A stretch of 64,000 nucleotides of DNA, taken from positions 372,001 through 436,000 of the forward strand of contig CAWHCB010000007.1 of assembly GCA_963827905.1 (NCBI GenBank), in the 5' to 3' direction. The notes under the pieces are model-generated. The model did not search any database, was not told the DNA's origin, and saw only the letters and a list, made by a program, of their open reading frames with translations. How positions within the stretch are numbered: the stretch's first letter is position 1; every line of letters begins with the position of its first letter. Shown here piece by piece: positions 28,243 through 36,527 of the stretch. This DNA comes from JACXTP01 sp963827905. GTDB taxonomy: Archaea; Thermoplasmatota; Thermoplasmata; Methanomassiliicoccales; UBA472. The position numbers and the translations under genes were made by a program.

Positions 28243-28878
28243 TCATTCCCCTCCTCTCAAGTAGTCCTCTAAGACGTCGTTGACCGTTTCGTCCCTCAGA
28301 CCCAGCTCCTTCGCTATCTGGCCCGGGGACAGCTCTGGTCGTTGCATGTACACATAGAGGATCCTTCGGGTGTGGTAGTCATCTATGTTCGATTCCACGA
28401 TGCCGCAGGCCTCGTCCAAGGCCTCTTCCTTGGCCCTCATCAGCTCGGCCCTGCGACGGGCTATGCCGCGAAGCTCCCCGTCGATCTCCTTGATCCGGTC
28501 ACGGACCTCCCCCACCCGCCCGCTGATCATCACCCGGCCCTCCTGGGGGAGGTCCTCCTTGACGCAGCTGCGACCATCCATATCCCTGGTGACGATCTGG
28601 GCGGTGAAAAGACCCGGGCCCATGTCCACCACGATGTTGAAACCGGTGATGGGCACGTAGATCTTGCGATTAGGGCCACCTTGGTCGCTCTCCTCGTCGT
28701 AGGAACGTACCATGCGGTACTCCTCCAGGACCTTCAGGTGCTTCATTATCCCTTGCTGGCTGAGACCAAGCTCCTTCGAGAGCTGCAGAGGGTAGTGCGG
28801 TTCCCTGACCAACGCCTCCAGTATCCTCCGTCGGGTCGGGTTCTCGATCACGGACAACAGAATGTCCAACTCATCCAT
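28243..28878 (-). CDS. ArsR-like winged-helix regulator with a second C-terminal HTH
   Basis: 211 residues. The N-terminal ArsR-type winged helix reads NPTRRRILEALVREP then LSKELGLSQQGIMKHLKVLE. The middle contains a beta-rich region and a coiled coil (GEVRDRIKEIDGELRGIARR). The C-terminus has another helix-turn-helix-like segment (LSPGQIAKELGLRDETVNDV). GGTGA precedes the ATG. A perfect 7-2-7 palindrome lies between its TATA box and start, suggesting autorepression; a related palindrome at hsp20 suggests that gene is a target. Confidence 0.8.
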   Translation of the reverse strand: MDELDILLSVIENPTRRRILEALVREPHYPLQLSKELGLSQQGIMKHLKVLEEYRMVRSYDEESDQGGPNRKIYVPITGFNIVVDMGPGLFTAQIVTRDMDGRSCVKEDLPQEGRVMISGRVGEVRDRIKEIDGELRGIARRRAELMRAKEEALDEACGIVESNIDDYHTRRILYVYMQRPELSPGQIAKELGLRDETVNDVLEDYLRGGE

Positions 28879-28893
28879 GGGCTCACCTGATTA

Positions 28894-28912
28894 CAACTAC
28901 ATAGTTGTATAC
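28894..28912 (-). promoter_or_regulatory. Operator-like palindrome at the regulator's own promoter
   Basis: ACAACTA-CA-TAGTTGT (28893-28908) is a perfect inverted repeat; the extended plus-strand sequence CAACTACATAGTTGTATAC matches the hsp20 site in its outer bases. It starts about 24 bp downstream of the TATA box and 15 bp before the start codon. Confidence 0.7.
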
Positions 28913-28934
28913 ATGATGATATGTGAAGATCGAG

Positions 28935-28943
28935 GTATAAAAA
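28935..28943 (-). promoter_or_regulatory. TATA box of the two-HTH regulator gene
   Basis: GTATAAAAA on the plus strand, TTTTTATAC in the direction of transcription, about 57 bp before the ATG. Its distance to the palindrome matches that at hsp20. Confidence 0.6.
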
Positions 28944-29016
28944 ACCTGTGAACGTCGCCACGACCCTTTGCCCCTCCGGGCCATAATATATAACCCCCCC
29001 GGAAGGTTCAGGTCCG

Positions 29017-30075
29017 ATGCCAGGAGAGCTGCGGGGCGACTCGGTGGAGGTCAAGGACCCGGTCGAGGCCAGCCAGATCTACAACAAGGGCTATTATGGC
29101 TACCCGCGCAAGGGCGGCGGCCTGGACCTGGACATCCTGGAGGCGATGTACCTTCTGTCGAGGCGGAGCGCTGGTCGTGCAGATGGGGCGGACCCCGACT
29201 ACAGCTGGAGGAACTGGTCAGCTGGCGGTCAAGGAGAGGCCCGACTTCGAGACCCAGTACCTGGTGTACCGCGACCTGAGGCAGAGGGGGTACGTGGTCA
29301 AGCTGGACGGGGGGGATTTCCACTTCCGGGTATTTCCTCGAGGGGGAAGCCCGACCAGCAGCCAGACCAAGAGCCTGGGTGCTCGTCGCCTCGGAGCGCT
29401 CATCCTTCCGCATGGAGCAGATGGTGGAGCAGGCGGAGATGTCCGAACGGACCCGCAAGGAGCTGCTCTTGGCGGTGGTGGACGAGGAGGGGGACATCAC
29501 GTTCTACCAGGCCGAACGCCTGGAGCCCAAGGGCGAGATATCGGGCGAGCCGCAATTCGATGCCGCCGAGGGCCTGCTCCTCGACGAGTGCGTGCTGGTC
29601 TTCGGTGATGCGCAGGTGGAGACCATGTCCAAGAAGGGTTACTATCGGCAAGAAGGTCGGCAAGTACCTGCAGCTCTCCTTCATCGAGGCGGCCTTCCTG
29701 ATGGATTCCGGCCATCTCCGCCTGCGCTCCGGAAGCACCGGGCGGCCCATAGGTCATGACACCTTCACCAAGCGCGCCAAGGCGGTGCAGCCTGACTTCC
29801 GCCTGCGATTCGCCGCCTTCAAGGACCTCAAGGCCCGGGGACTGGTGGTCAAGACCGGTTTCAAGTACGGCACACACTTCCGGGTGTATGAGGGAGACCC
29901 CGCCAAACATCACGCCAAGTACCTGGTGCACGCGGTCCCAGAGAACTACATCACCATCTGGGCGGAGATCTCCCGCGCCATAAGGCTGGCGCATGGCGTG
30001 AAGAAGGAGGTCCTATTCTGTCGGGTGCAGTCCCCCAACGTCTGCTACATCATGCTGAAGCGCGTCAGGCCTTGA
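29017..30075 (+). CDS. endA: tRNA-splicing endonuclease EndA (several frame breaks)
   Basis: Cuts introns from archaeal tRNAs and rRNAs at the bulge-helix-bulge. Two copies of the EndA fold in one chain are visible (YLVYRDLRQRGYVVK in the first half, FAAFKDLKARGLVVKTGFKY in the second). The second half holds the catalytic Tyr (FKYG), His (THFRVY) and Lys (HAKYLVHA). Frame changes occur near 29165, 29210, 29223, 29345, 29375 and 29645, mixing insertions with missing Gs. About 352 residues, the size of the two-repeat homodimeric type. TAATATATAA at 28983-28992 is a likely TATA box. Confidence 0.85.
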   Translation: MPGELRGDSVEVKDPVEASQIYNKGYYGYPRKGGGLDLDILEAMYLLSRRSAGRADGADPDYSWRNWSAGGQGEARLRDPVPGVPRPEAEGVRGQAGRGGFPLPGISSRGKPDQQPDQEPGCSSPRSAHPSAWSRWWSRRRCPNGPARSCSWRWWTRRGTSRSTRPNAWSPRARYRASRNSMPPRACSSTSACWSSVMRRWRPCPRRVTIGKKVGKYLQLSFIEAAFLMDSGHLRLRSGSTGRPIGHDTFTKRAKAVQPDFRLRFAAFKDLKARGLVVKTGFKYGTHFRVYEGDPAKHHAKYLVHAVPENYITIWAEISRAIRLAHGVKKEVLFCRVQSPNVCYIMLKRVRP

Positions 30076-30999
30076 CCGGTGCGGCACCCGCCGATTGCGG
30101 TGGCGCCTGGCACGGCCAATATCTGTCCTTCAGCTGTTTGGCCCCGGCCCAGTCCTGGGGGTCCAGCTCCATGGAGGCGATCGCAGAGGTCCAGCGCCTG
30201 CTTGTCCCGTCCCTGTGTTGTGGTAGACCACTGCCATCTTCACCATGAAGTTGGTCTGCTTGCGATAGAACTGGGTGTAATGGATGGCGGTGCGGTAGGC
30301 CTCGATGGCCTCGTCCGTGCGCCCTCCTTTGATCAGCGCCTCGGCATACTTCTCGTAACGGACGGACTTGGTCTCAGGGGAGGCAGGCAGCTCCGCGGTC
30401 TGGCGCAAGGTCTCGATCAGGTTGGCGATGGCCACGGAAGCCCGGATCTCGGTGCCGCACTTGGGGCATTGCTTGATGTTCTCGTCCACTGGCGTCCCGC
30501 AGTTCACGCAGAACTTCGGCAGCACGGTCCCGCAGCTCGGGCATGAGTGCCAGTCTGCCTCGACCAAGCTCTTGCAGTTCGGACAGTCGAACACGGTCTT
30601 CACACCGGTCACCTTGAGGCGTTTCATGGACGCTTCGATATCCTCCTTGGGCGGAGCGAAGAAATCCTTGTTGACATAGATGATGACGAAGGCTATCAAG
30701 CTCGACGACCAAATGAACAGAAGTTCAGGATGAATAACGAGCACAGCAAGGTCCTTGTCGAGACCGCTGTGCATAGGTCGGATTGGATGGCCCATAGAAC
30801 AGATAGACCAGGATCAGCGCGGAAGGGGAGGTCGAGCATGATCCTGCGCAGTATGCCCTTCCACTCTCCGACCTGAGCGCCCCAGACCGGTCTGGCGGTC
30901 CCGATCAGGAATAGTGGAAACGAAGACCAGGACCAAGCCCAACAGGAACCCGATGGTGGAACTAACGACTCCAAGGTAGAACAGCCCGAAAATGCTCAT
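30065..30999 (-). CDS. Membrane protein with zinc ribbons and a TPR-like tail (frame breaks)
   Basis: Reconstructed from several frames: N-terminal membrane helices (LFYLGVVSSTIGFLLGLVLV, then LILVYLFYGPSNPTYA and LLFIWSSSLIAFVIIYV), a double zinc ribbon (CPNC-CPSC and CVNC-CPKC), and a C-terminal helical-repeat region (KYAEALIKGGRTDEAIEAY, then MELDPQDWAGAKQL). Extra bases fit near 30905, 30830, 30765, 30220 and 30190; the 5' reconstruction is the least certain, and a shorter start at 30795 is possible. The stop at 30065-30067 overlaps the endA 3' end. Function unknown. Confidence 0.6.
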
Positions 31000-31170
31000 C
31001 AGACTAGCAATGCCAGCAAAGACAACCAGATGGCCATCGGCCTAAGGACAACATGATTTGCTCACGTTTATCCTCTCTGCCAATTTCTCACCTCGAACGT
31101 TGTCTTAACGAACGCCATTGGGATTTAATATGTTCGCTGGCAGATGCCAGCAGTAAAGTTTTTCGTCGCC

Positions 31171-32103
31171 TCACAGCTGGATCTCTATGCCCAGCTTCTC
31201 GGTCAGTTCCTTGTACCGGTTCCGGATGGTGACCTCCGTCACCCCGGCGATGTCCGCCACTTCCCTCTGCGTCCGGCGCTCGTTGCACAGGATGGAGGCG
31301 ATGTAGATGGCGGCCGCGGCCACGCCGGTCGGCCCGCGACCAGAGGTCAGCTCCTTCTTGGCGGCATCCTTGAGGATGTCCGCGGCCTTGGCCTGGACAT
31401 CTCCACTGAGCTTCAGCTCCGAACAGAACCTCTGCACATAGTCCTGGGGCCGGGTGGGCATCAGCTTGAGCTTCAGCTCCCGGGTCATGAAACGGTACGT
31501 GCGGCCTATCTCCTTGCGCCCGACACGGCTGGAGTTGGCCACTTCATCCAGGGTACGGGGCACGTTGCACTGGCGGCAGGCCGCGTAAAGGGAGGCGGCG
31601 ACCACGCCCTCGATGCTGCGCCCCCGGATGAGATTCTTGTTGACCGCCTTCCTGTAGATCATGGCAGCGGTCTCGCGCACGTTCCTGGGCAGACCCATGG
31701 CCGAGGCCATGCGGTCCAGCTCGCTCAGGGCGAAGGCGAGGTTGCGCTCCGTCGCGTTCGACACCCGGATCCTGCGCTGCCATTTCCTCAGGCGGTACAG
31801 TTGCGCTCGGTTCCTGGTCGGGATGCTCTTACCGTAGGAGTCCTTGTTCTTCCAGGAGATCTCGGTGGAAAGCCCCTTGTCGTGGATGGTATAGGTCATC
31901 GGGGCGCCGGTACGGGCCCTCTTCTCGCCTTGCTCCACGTCGAAAGCGCGCCACTCAGGGCCTAGGTCGATGAACTGGTCGTCTATGACCAATCCGCACT
32001 CCTCGCATATGAGCTCCCCTCGCTCATAGTCGCGGACCAGGTGGCCACTGTTACATTCAGGACATCTTTCTATCTCGTCTGTCCCTTCCCTTGGCTTTGG
32101 CAT
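31171..32103 (-). CDS. tfb: Transcription initiation factor B (TFB/TFIIB)
   Basis: Recruits RNA polymerase to TBP-bound promoters. The N-terminal zinc ribbon has CPEC and CEEC, the B-finger/linker contains DLGPEWRAFD, and two cyclin-like repeats follow (AFALSELDRMASAMGLP and CSELKLSGDVQAKAADIL); the C-terminal HTH recognises the BRE (REVADIAGVTEVTIRNRYKE). 310 residues. The ATG at 32103 is favoured by GGAGGT about 9 bp upstream, inside the end of gar1; an ATG at 32124 is in frame. Confidence 0.95.
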   Translation of the reverse strand: MPKPREGTDEIERCPECNSGHLVRDYERGELICEECGLVIDDQFIDLGPEWRAFDVEQGEKRARTGAPMTYTIHDKGLSTEISWKNKDSYGKSIPTRNRAQLYRLRKWQRRIRVSNATERNLAFALSELDRMASAMGLPRNVRETAAMIYRKAVNKNLIRGRSIEGVVAASLYAACRQCNVPRTLDEVANSSRVGRKEIGRTYRFMTRELKLKLMPTRPQDYVQRFCSELKLSGDVQAKAADILKDAAKKELTSGRGPTGVAAAAIYIASILCNERRTQREVADIAGVTEVTIRNRYKELTEKLGIEIQL

Positions 32104-32338
32104 TTGGTTCGACCTCCTCCACATATACCTGCTTCCCCACTACCGAGAGCAGGGTCTGACCCCTCATCGGCTCGACGGAGACATAAGGCGATGCCACCGG
32201 ACCGAACACTCTGGCCACTCGACCCAACGGACGCATGCGGTTGTCCGTGACCGTGGCCGCGATAGGCGGGGCGAAGGAACCGCGAACGATCAAGCGGCCT
32301 TCAAAAGTCACTTCCTGGACACTACCCAGAAGTTTCAT
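32057..32338 (-). CDS. gar1: H/ACA snoRNP protein Gar1
   Basis: Component of the RNA-guided pseudouridylation complex. 93 residues with a beta-barrel core (TDNRMRPLGRVARVFGPVAS and VEPMRG) and a basic tail. It overlaps tfb by 47 bp, the usual archaeal gar1-tfb arrangement. CTTATAAG near 32372 may be the TATA box and GGTGA stands before the ATG. Confidence 0.85.
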   Translation of the reverse strand: MKLLGSVQEVTFEGRLIVRGSFAPPIAATVTDNRMRPLGRVARVFGPVASPYVSVEPMRGQTLLSVVGKQVYVEEVEPNAKAKGRDRRDRKMS

Positions 32339-32518
32339 GATTCACCAGAGTCTCACCGAGCTACTGCGGTGCTTATAAGGGAGAATATCTCTCGCTATAT
32401 AATCTTATTGCAAACGTATATTAATTTATCCTTTGTCCGTATTTAATTCTTTATGGATTTCACACCCATCGTCCATAGGCAGCAATGGTTATGAGCAGGC
32501 ATCTCCCTCCTGGAAGTT

Positions 32519-33271
32519 GTGGAGATATCCAAGGACCATCCCCGCTACAGATCCCTGGTGACCAGGGAGCACATGGGAGAGATGGTGCGGGAGGGGATCG
32601 TCGCCCCCACCGGTCTGATCGCCCATGGTCGGGGGGAGGCGTTCGACTATCTGATAGGGGAGCGCACCACAACGGAGGCGCAAGGGGCCGAGCGGGCGGC
32701 GGTGGCGTTGTTGATGGGGGCGAAGAGGCCGGTCATCACGGTGAACGGGAACGCCGCTGCATTGGCCGCCAAAGGCCTGGCGGACCTGGCCCGCATGACA
32801 TCATCCAAGCTCGAGGTCAACCTCTTCCATCGCAGCGAGGAACGCGTCCAGAAGGTCTGCGATTATCTGGAGGAGCAGGGAGGCATCCGCGTGCTCGGAC
32901 GGGTCCCGGACGCGATGCTCCCGCACATCGCCTCGGAACGGGCGAAGTGCACGCTGGAGGGCATATACAGCTCCGACGTCGTGCTCATCCCCCTGGAGGA
33001 CGGGGACCGGGCCATGGCCTTGAAGAAGATGGGCAAGAAGGTCATCGCCATCGACCTCAACCCCCTGTCCCGCACCTCGCTGGCGGCGGACATAGCCATC
33101 GTGGACGAGCTGACCCGGGCGGTGAGCGCCATGTTGGCATTTGCGAAGGAGCTGAGGTTAGACCCGAAGGAGAGGGAGAGGGCATTGGCCTCTTTCAACA
33201 ACCACGAGAACCTGGCGATCACCTTGGAGGTCATATGCCAGAATTTGAGGCGGCAGGCAAGATCGGTCTAA
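32519..33271 (+). CDS. 4-phosphopantoate-beta-alanine ligase (phosphopantothenate synthetase)
   Basis: Archaeal coenzyme A enzyme (formerly DUF137) that joins 4-phosphopantoate and beta-alanine using ATP. Family landmarks: DHPRYRSLVTREHM at the start, GLIAHGRGEAFDYLIGE, AKRPVITVNGNAAAL and IDLNPLSRTS. 250 residues, the expected size. A GTG start is used; an out-of-frame ATG at 32491 leaves open a small upstream frame error. It precedes the SAH-hydrolase gene by 24 bp. Confidence 0.85.
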   Translation: MEISKDHPRYRSLVTREHMGEMVREGIVAPTGLIAHGRGEAFDYLIGERTTTEAQGAERAAVALLMGAKRPVITVNGNAAALAAKGLADLARMTSSKLEVNLFHRSEERVQKVCDYLEEQGGIRVLGRVPDAMLPHIASERAKCTLEGIYSSDVVLIPLEDGDRAMALKKMGKKVIAIDLNPLSRTSLAADIAIVDELTRAVSAMLAFAKELRLDPKERERALASFNNHENLAITLEVICQNLRRQARSV

Positions 33272-33295
33272 CACGTTCAGCTCAGGAGTGATGGA

Positions 33296-34534
33296 ATGGA
33301 CAACGAACTCGTTGTGAAGGGGAGGAGACGGTTGGAATGGGCCGAGGCCCACATGAAGGTCCTGGCCCAGGTCCGAGCTCGCCAGATGGAGGAGGGGACG
33401 CTCAAGGGGACGAAGGTGGGCATGGCCCTGCACGTGGAGGCCAAGACCGGCATGTTGGCCATCAGCCTCGCTCGGGCGGGGGCGGAGGTACGTTTGGCCT
33501 CATGCAATCCCTTGTCCACCGACGATTCCGTGGCAGCGGCCTTGAAGGAGCAGGGGATCAAGGTCTATGCCAAGAAATGGGAGAGCACGGACGAATACTA
33601 CGAGAACCTGAACCAGGTGCTGGACATGGGGCCTGACTACGTCATCGACGACGGAGCGGACCTCATCACCATGTTGCACACCTCCCGCAAGGACCAGCTT
33701 GAATCAGTGCGTGGCGCCAACGAGGAGACCACCACCGGGGTCATCCGCCTTCGGTCCATGGCCAGGGAGGGCAGGCTTAGATTCCCGGTCATGGCGGTGA
33801 ACGACGCTCAGATGAAGTTCCTCTTCGACAACCGATACGGCACTGGACAGTCCACCTTCGATGGCTTCATGAACGCCACCAACCTGTTGGTGGCCGGCAA
33901 GACCCTGGTCGTGGCTGGCTATGGCTGGTGTGGCAGGGGCATCGCCATGCGAGCAAAGGGTCTGGGCGCCAATGTGGTCGTCACCGAGGTGGACCCCATC
34001 CGCGCCATAGAGGCCAGGATGGAGGGGTACCAGGTCATGCCCATGGCACAGGCGGCGCCGCAGGCGGACATAGTCATCTCCGCCACCGGATGCAAGGACG
34101 TGGTGCGTCGAGAGCACCTGCAGGTCCTCAAGGATGGGTGCGTCCTCGGCAACTCAGGTCATTTCGACAACGAGGTGAGCCGGAAGGCGCTGGAGGATCT
34201 GGCCGGATCCCCGAAACGGGTCAGGGAATTCGTGGACGAGTATCGGTTCCAGGACGGGAGGAGGGCCTATCTGATCGCGGAGGGCCGTCTCATGAACCTG
34301 AGCGCAGGTCAGGGACACCCGGTGGAGATAATGGACATGAGCTTCTCCATCCAAGCCCTTGCCTTGGAGCATCTGGTAAGGAACTCAGGCAGCATGAGGC
34401 CCGAGGTCTACACCATCCCGAAGGAGATGGACGACGAGGTGGCGCGATTGGCCCTCAGCTCGATGGGAGTGACCATCGACACGCTCAACCAGGACCAGCT
34501 GGACTACCTCCATAGCTGGAAAGAGGGCACATGA
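33296..34534 (+). CDS. ahcY: Adenosylhomocysteinase family (S-adenosyl/S-inosyl-homocysteine hydrolase)
   Basis: Splits S-adenosylhomocysteine, or its inosyl form in some archaea, to the nucleoside and homocysteine, using bound NAD. Landmarks: MALHVEAKTGMLA, SCNPLSTDD, the NAD-binding VVAGYGWCGRGIAMRAKGLG, GNSGHFDNEV and a C-terminal segment lacking the lysine/tyrosine end of bacterial enzymes. 412 residues, clean frame. The next gene overlaps its stop as ATGA. Sequence alone does not separate adenosyl from inosyl specificity. Confidence 0.93.
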   Translation: MDNELVVKGRRRLEWAEAHMKVLAQVRARQMEEGTLKGTKVGMALHVEAKTGMLAISLARAGAEVRLASCNPLSTDDSVAAALKEQGIKVYAKKWESTDEYYENLNQVLDMGPDYVIDDGADLITMLHTSRKDQLESVRGANEETTTGVIRLRSMAREGRLRFPVMAVNDAQMKFLFDNRYGTGQSTFDGFMNATNLLVAGKTLVVAGYGWCGRGIAMRAKGLGANVVVTEVDPIRAIEARMEGYQVMPMAQAAPQADIVISATGCKDVVRREHLQVLKDGCVLGNSGHFDNEVSRKALEDLAGSPKRVREFVDEYRFQDGRRAYLIAEGRLMNLSAGQGHPVEIMDMSFSIQALALEHLVRNSGSMRPEVYTIPKEMDDEVARLALSSMGVTIDTLNQDQLDYLHSWKEGT

Positions 34535-35454
34535 CGTCAGGACCGTTCCTCTGCGTGTGCGGGCACACCAACCTGGATTACATCATGGCCTTGGAGCGAT
34601 TCCCTCCCAAGAACACCTCGGTCGATGTTCTGGAAAAGAAACTCTACTTCGGCGGCACCGCGGCCAACGTGGCGACGCTCGCCGCCGGGCTGGGGGTCCC
34701 CACGGCGCTGGTATCTTTCGTGGGGAGCGACCTGCCCGCGGAGTTCCGTGCCCTGATGCTGAATAAAGGCGTCGACCTCACCGACCTGGTGGAGGTCCCC
34801 GGTTCCGATACCCCAACGGTGTGGGTGATGTCGGACCGAGAGCATGACCAGATCGCCTTCGTGTACCAGGGCGCCATGGGGCGCATGGAGGAACAGGAGC
34901 CAAGGCTGGGGCGGGCAAGACTGGCCAGTTATGTGCACATAATGACCGGTCGCCCAGAGCATTACCTTCGATATGGTGGAAGGGTTGCAAGGGAACGGGC
35001 GCGTCATTGGCCTTCGACCCGGCCCAAGAGGTCCATCACGTTTGGCGTCCTGAGCCATTCCGGAGGATGATGGGGCAGGTCGAGGCCTTCTTCGGCAACG
35101 AGAACGAGCTGCGGACCGCCCTGAGCTATATGGGGATGGAACGACCGGAGCAGATGCTGGAATTCGTGAAGCTGGTGGTGGTGACACAGGGTGCGAGAGG
35201 GTGCCTGCTCTTACACGCCAGAGGAAAGTCTTCACATTCCATCGGTGAAGGCGAGACAGGTGGTGGACACCACCGGTGCGGGCGACGCCTTCCGGGCAGG
35301 CTTCTACGCGGGACGGTTCCGCGGTTTGGGCCTAAGGGAGTGCGCGGTCATGGGCGCGGCGACCTCCTCCTTTGTGGTAGAGGAGAGGGGGGCCTTGACG
35401 AACATACCGGATTGGCAACAGGTCCGGGCACGGGCCGAGCCTTATCTGCAGTGA
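34531..35454 (+). CDS. PfkB-family carbohydrate/nucleoside kinase (frame breaks)
   Basis: Ribokinase-like kinase. The N-terminal GGTAANVATLAAGLG and the C-terminal VVDTTGAGDAFRAGFYAG (anion hole and catalytic Asp) are diagnostic. Frame changes near 34967, 35013 and 35190 are needed to join TFDMVEG, AFDPAQEVHHVW and REGACSYTPEE. About 307 residues. It overlaps the SAH-hydrolase gene by 4 bp, so a nucleoside (adenosine, inosine) is an attractive substrate; that is inference from context. Confidence 0.8.
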
Positions 35455-35553
35455 TTTTCAAATAGTAAAAAAATAATTATCTGGATAGAATGGAAATCTG
35501 TCCAAGCCTACATTTGGCTAGGTAGAAACTTTTAAGAATTATGACAACCTAAC

Positions 35554-35636
35554 GGGCCGCAAGCGAAAGGGTGGCAACGGGACATTACTGGCTATTGCCG
35601 GACCACAGCGCGATGGGCGCAAGGGTGCCGTTGGTC
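35554..35636 (+). ncRNA. Candidate structured RNA or leader
   Basis: A GC-rich segment in an otherwise AT-rich spacer. GCCGC (35556-35560) pairs with GTGGC (35571-35575); GGCAA (35573-35577) with TTGCC (35595-35599); GACC (35601-35604) with GGTC (35633-35636), enclosing GGCGC/GTGCC around an AAGG loop; CAACGG (35575-35580) also matches CCGTTG (35628-35633). A TATA-like CTTTTAAG at 35529-35536 would start transcription near its 5' edge. It ends about 39 bp before a small membrane-protein gene. It matches no RNA class I can name. Confidence 0.4.
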
Positions 35637-35674
35637 AAATCCTTCCTGATCAATAAATGGAAAGGTGAAAGCTA

Positions 35675-35980
35675 ATGGATCTGTGGGAGTTCCTGACAGT
35701 GCTGGTCCTTGTCTTCTCTCTGATGATGTTACTGGCCGGTATATTCACAGCATATTTCGGAAGCGGCAAGAGCAGAACTATCGGCGTCGTGCTGTTGGTC
35801 GTCGGCCTGGTCGTTGGGATCGTCTGGGCATATCTATGCTATTGGGGTGGCCCGAGGGTCATCGATATACCCCAGCCGCTCGCTGATGTCATCTGGGACG
35901 CCTTCACGTACATCCTCGCCGCCCTTATGGGTGCTTTGGTGGCCATCGGGGTGTTCCTGCTGGCGATCATGAAGAGCTAA
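35675..35980 (+). CDS. Small three-helix membrane protein
   Basis: 101 residues: helices FLTVLVLVFSLMMLLAGIF, TIGVVLLVVGLVVGIVWAYL and YILAALMGALVAIGVFLLAI, with a short loop rich in Pro/Gly between the second and third. No family recognised. GGTGAAAGCTA precedes the ATG. It lies downstream of the structured-RNA candidate and could be controlled by it. A short run of Ts follows at about 36002-36007. Confidence 0.65.
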   Translation: MDLWEFLTVLVLVFSLMMLLAGIFTAYFGSGKSRTIGVVLLVVGLVVGIVWAYLCYWGGPRVIDIPQPLADVIWDAFTYILAALMGALVAIGVFLLAIMKS

Positions 35981-36059
35981 AAACCCTTTCCCGTACCTTC
36001 ATTTTTTACCTGTCTCTTTGGGCAAATATTTTTTTATTAGCAAGAGGTCAGTGGCCACG

Positions 36060-36527
36060 ATGCCGCAAGTCCTCATTGTGATGGGAAGCAAGAGCGATGC
36101 CGAGATATGCAAGAAGGCCCAGGCCATCCTGCAGAAGTTCGATGTGACATCGTCAATGCACGTCGCCTCGGCCCACCGCACGCCGGAACGGGTGAAGAAG
36201 CTGGTCACGGAAAGCGACGCCGACGTGTTCATCGCCGTGGCCGGTCTGTCCGCGGCACTTCCTGGGGTGGTGGCATCCATCACCACAAAGCCGGTCATCG
36301 GGGTTCCGGTCAGTGGCGGCGTGAACTTGGATTCCATTCTTTCGATAGTGCAGATGCCCCCGGGCATCCCGGTGGCCGCGGTCGGTCTGGACCGGGGCGA
36401 CAACGCAGCCCTTCTGGCGGTGGAGATCCTTTCCATCAAGGAACCTCGGCTAAGACAGGGACTGGAGCTCTACCGCAAAGAGATGGCGGACAAGGTCGAG
36501 AAGGACTCCGAGGAGTTGAGCCGCTGA
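36060..36527 (+). CDS. purE: N5-carboxyaminoimidazole ribonucleotide mutase / AIR carboxylase PurE
   Basis: Purine synthesis enzyme forming CAIR. Motifs: GSKSDAEICKKA, SAHRTPER (catalytic His) and IAVAGLSAALPGVVA, then GVPVSGGVNLDSILS. 155 residues. ATG 36060 is preferred over an in-frame start at 36018 because an AT-rich ATATTTTTTTA box lies about 30 bp upstream. The stop overlaps the GMP synthetase ATG. Confidence 0.93.
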   Translation: MPQVLIVMGSKSDAEICKKAQAILQKFDVTSSMHVASAHRTPERVKKLVTESDADVFIAVAGLSAALPGVVASITTKPVIGVPVSGGVNLDSILSIVQMPPGIPVAAVGLDRGDNAALLAVEILSIKEPRLRQGLELYRKEMADKVEKDSEELSR

